From Melioribacteraceae bacterium (GTDB taxonomy: Bacteria; Bacteroidota; Ignavibacteria; Ignavibacteriales; Melioribacteraceae), in NCBI GenBank assembly GCA_026983755.1, contig JALSTL010000215.1, positions 1 through 6,261 on the forward strand: a stretch of DNA of 6,261 bases, in the 5' to 3' direction. Every line of letters starts with the position of its first letter. Within the stretch, counting starts at the first letter, position 1. Positions 6,076 through 6,261 of the stretch are shown one piece after another. Made by a program: the position numbers and the translations under genes. The notes under the pieces are model-generated. The model saw only the letters and a program-made list of their open reading frames with translations. It had not been told where the DNA came from and did not search any database.

Positions 6076-6261
6076 TTATATTTGTTAGAATATCTGAAAA
6101 ATCAAGATTAATAACAAAATAGGCTGTCCGGTGAAACATTGCTAACATTTTTCATGATTTCCTTTTCCTTAATAAATTTATTTTTTTCATAAATAATTTT
6201 ACTCTATTACTATCCACGCTATTTTTCCAATCGCCTTTTTTCTTGAAGTATGAACCAATAA
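6076..6261. other. Right-end region with no firm gene; possible tail of a further minus-strand gene
   Basis: No plus-strand frame of note is present. On the minus strand one frame is open from the edge (6259) to a TGA at 6154-6152, reading IGSYFKKKGDWKNSVDSNRV and then a Lys-rich end (35 residues). A second frame is open for 20 codons (LLVHTSRKKAIGKIAWIVIE) to a TAA. Either could be the C-terminus of a gene lying outside the window; neither is recognised. The TGA overlaps an ATG at 6155 that opens a 15-codon frame preceded by AAGGAAAAGGAAATC. The remaining bases, about 6076-6107, are the leader of the beta-barrel gene. Confidence 0.2.

Noticed and set aside
1..6261. CRISPR arrays, tRNA or rRNA genes, insertion sequences, toxin-antitoxin or defence genes
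   Set aside because: No regularly spaced repeats, tRNA arms or CCA-type ends, transposase motifs, terminal inverted repeats with target duplications, or defence domains were found on either strand.

Overview
The window is AT-rich (about one third G+C or less, judged by eye) and most likely comes from a member of the Ignavibacteria or a close Bacteroidota/Chlorobiota relative. The evidence is: (i) a type IX secretion (T9SS) C-terminal domain opening with NYPNPFNP, a form very common in Ignavibacteria and Calditrichota; (ii) two exported proteins whose predicted signal-peptidase cut leaves glutamine at +1, a habit of Bacteroidota-type cells; (iii) A-rich leaders with little or no Shine-Dalgarno sequence before the main genes; (iv) an SppA amino terminus of the Bacteroidota type.

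Layout, left to right. Positions 1-400 (minus strand) hold the first 133 codons of sppA, a membrane-bound signal peptide peptidase that runs off the left edge. A 206-bp divergent promoter region (401-606) follows. Positions 607-2631 (plus) encode a 674-residue fusion that joins chorismate mutase, prephenate dehydratase and a phenylalanine-binding ACT domain (a complete PheA-type P-protein) to a complete type I-beta DAHP synthase. A 269-bp AT-rich gap (2632-2900) contains a likely weak terminator and an AT palindrome. Positions 2901-5498 (plus) encode an 865-residue secreted CotH-family protein (atypical kinase fold) with a chitobiase-like beta domain, an InlB-type repeat, a lamin-tail domain and a T9SS sorting domain. 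Convergent to it, 5545-6075 (minus) encodes a small 176-residue predicted outer-membrane beta-barrel. The last 186 bp hold no firm gene, only a possible C-terminal tail of a further minus-strand gene.

The genes do not form one operon: the strand order is -, +, +, -, and the two plus-strand genes are separated by 269 bp. The most notable item is the aromatic amino-acid enzyme. It places the committed entry step of the shikimate pathway (DAHP formation) and the two phenylalanine-branch steps (chorismate to prephenate to phenylpyruvate) on one chain. One Phe-sensing ACT domain sits where Thermotoga-type DAHP synthases carry their own ferredoxin-like regulatory domain. The active-site residues I could check are present in the mutase and synthase parts, and the family signature motifs are present in the dehydratase and ACT parts. 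Whether this architecture has been described cannot be decided from the sequence alone. The remaining genes concern the cell envelope and secretion.
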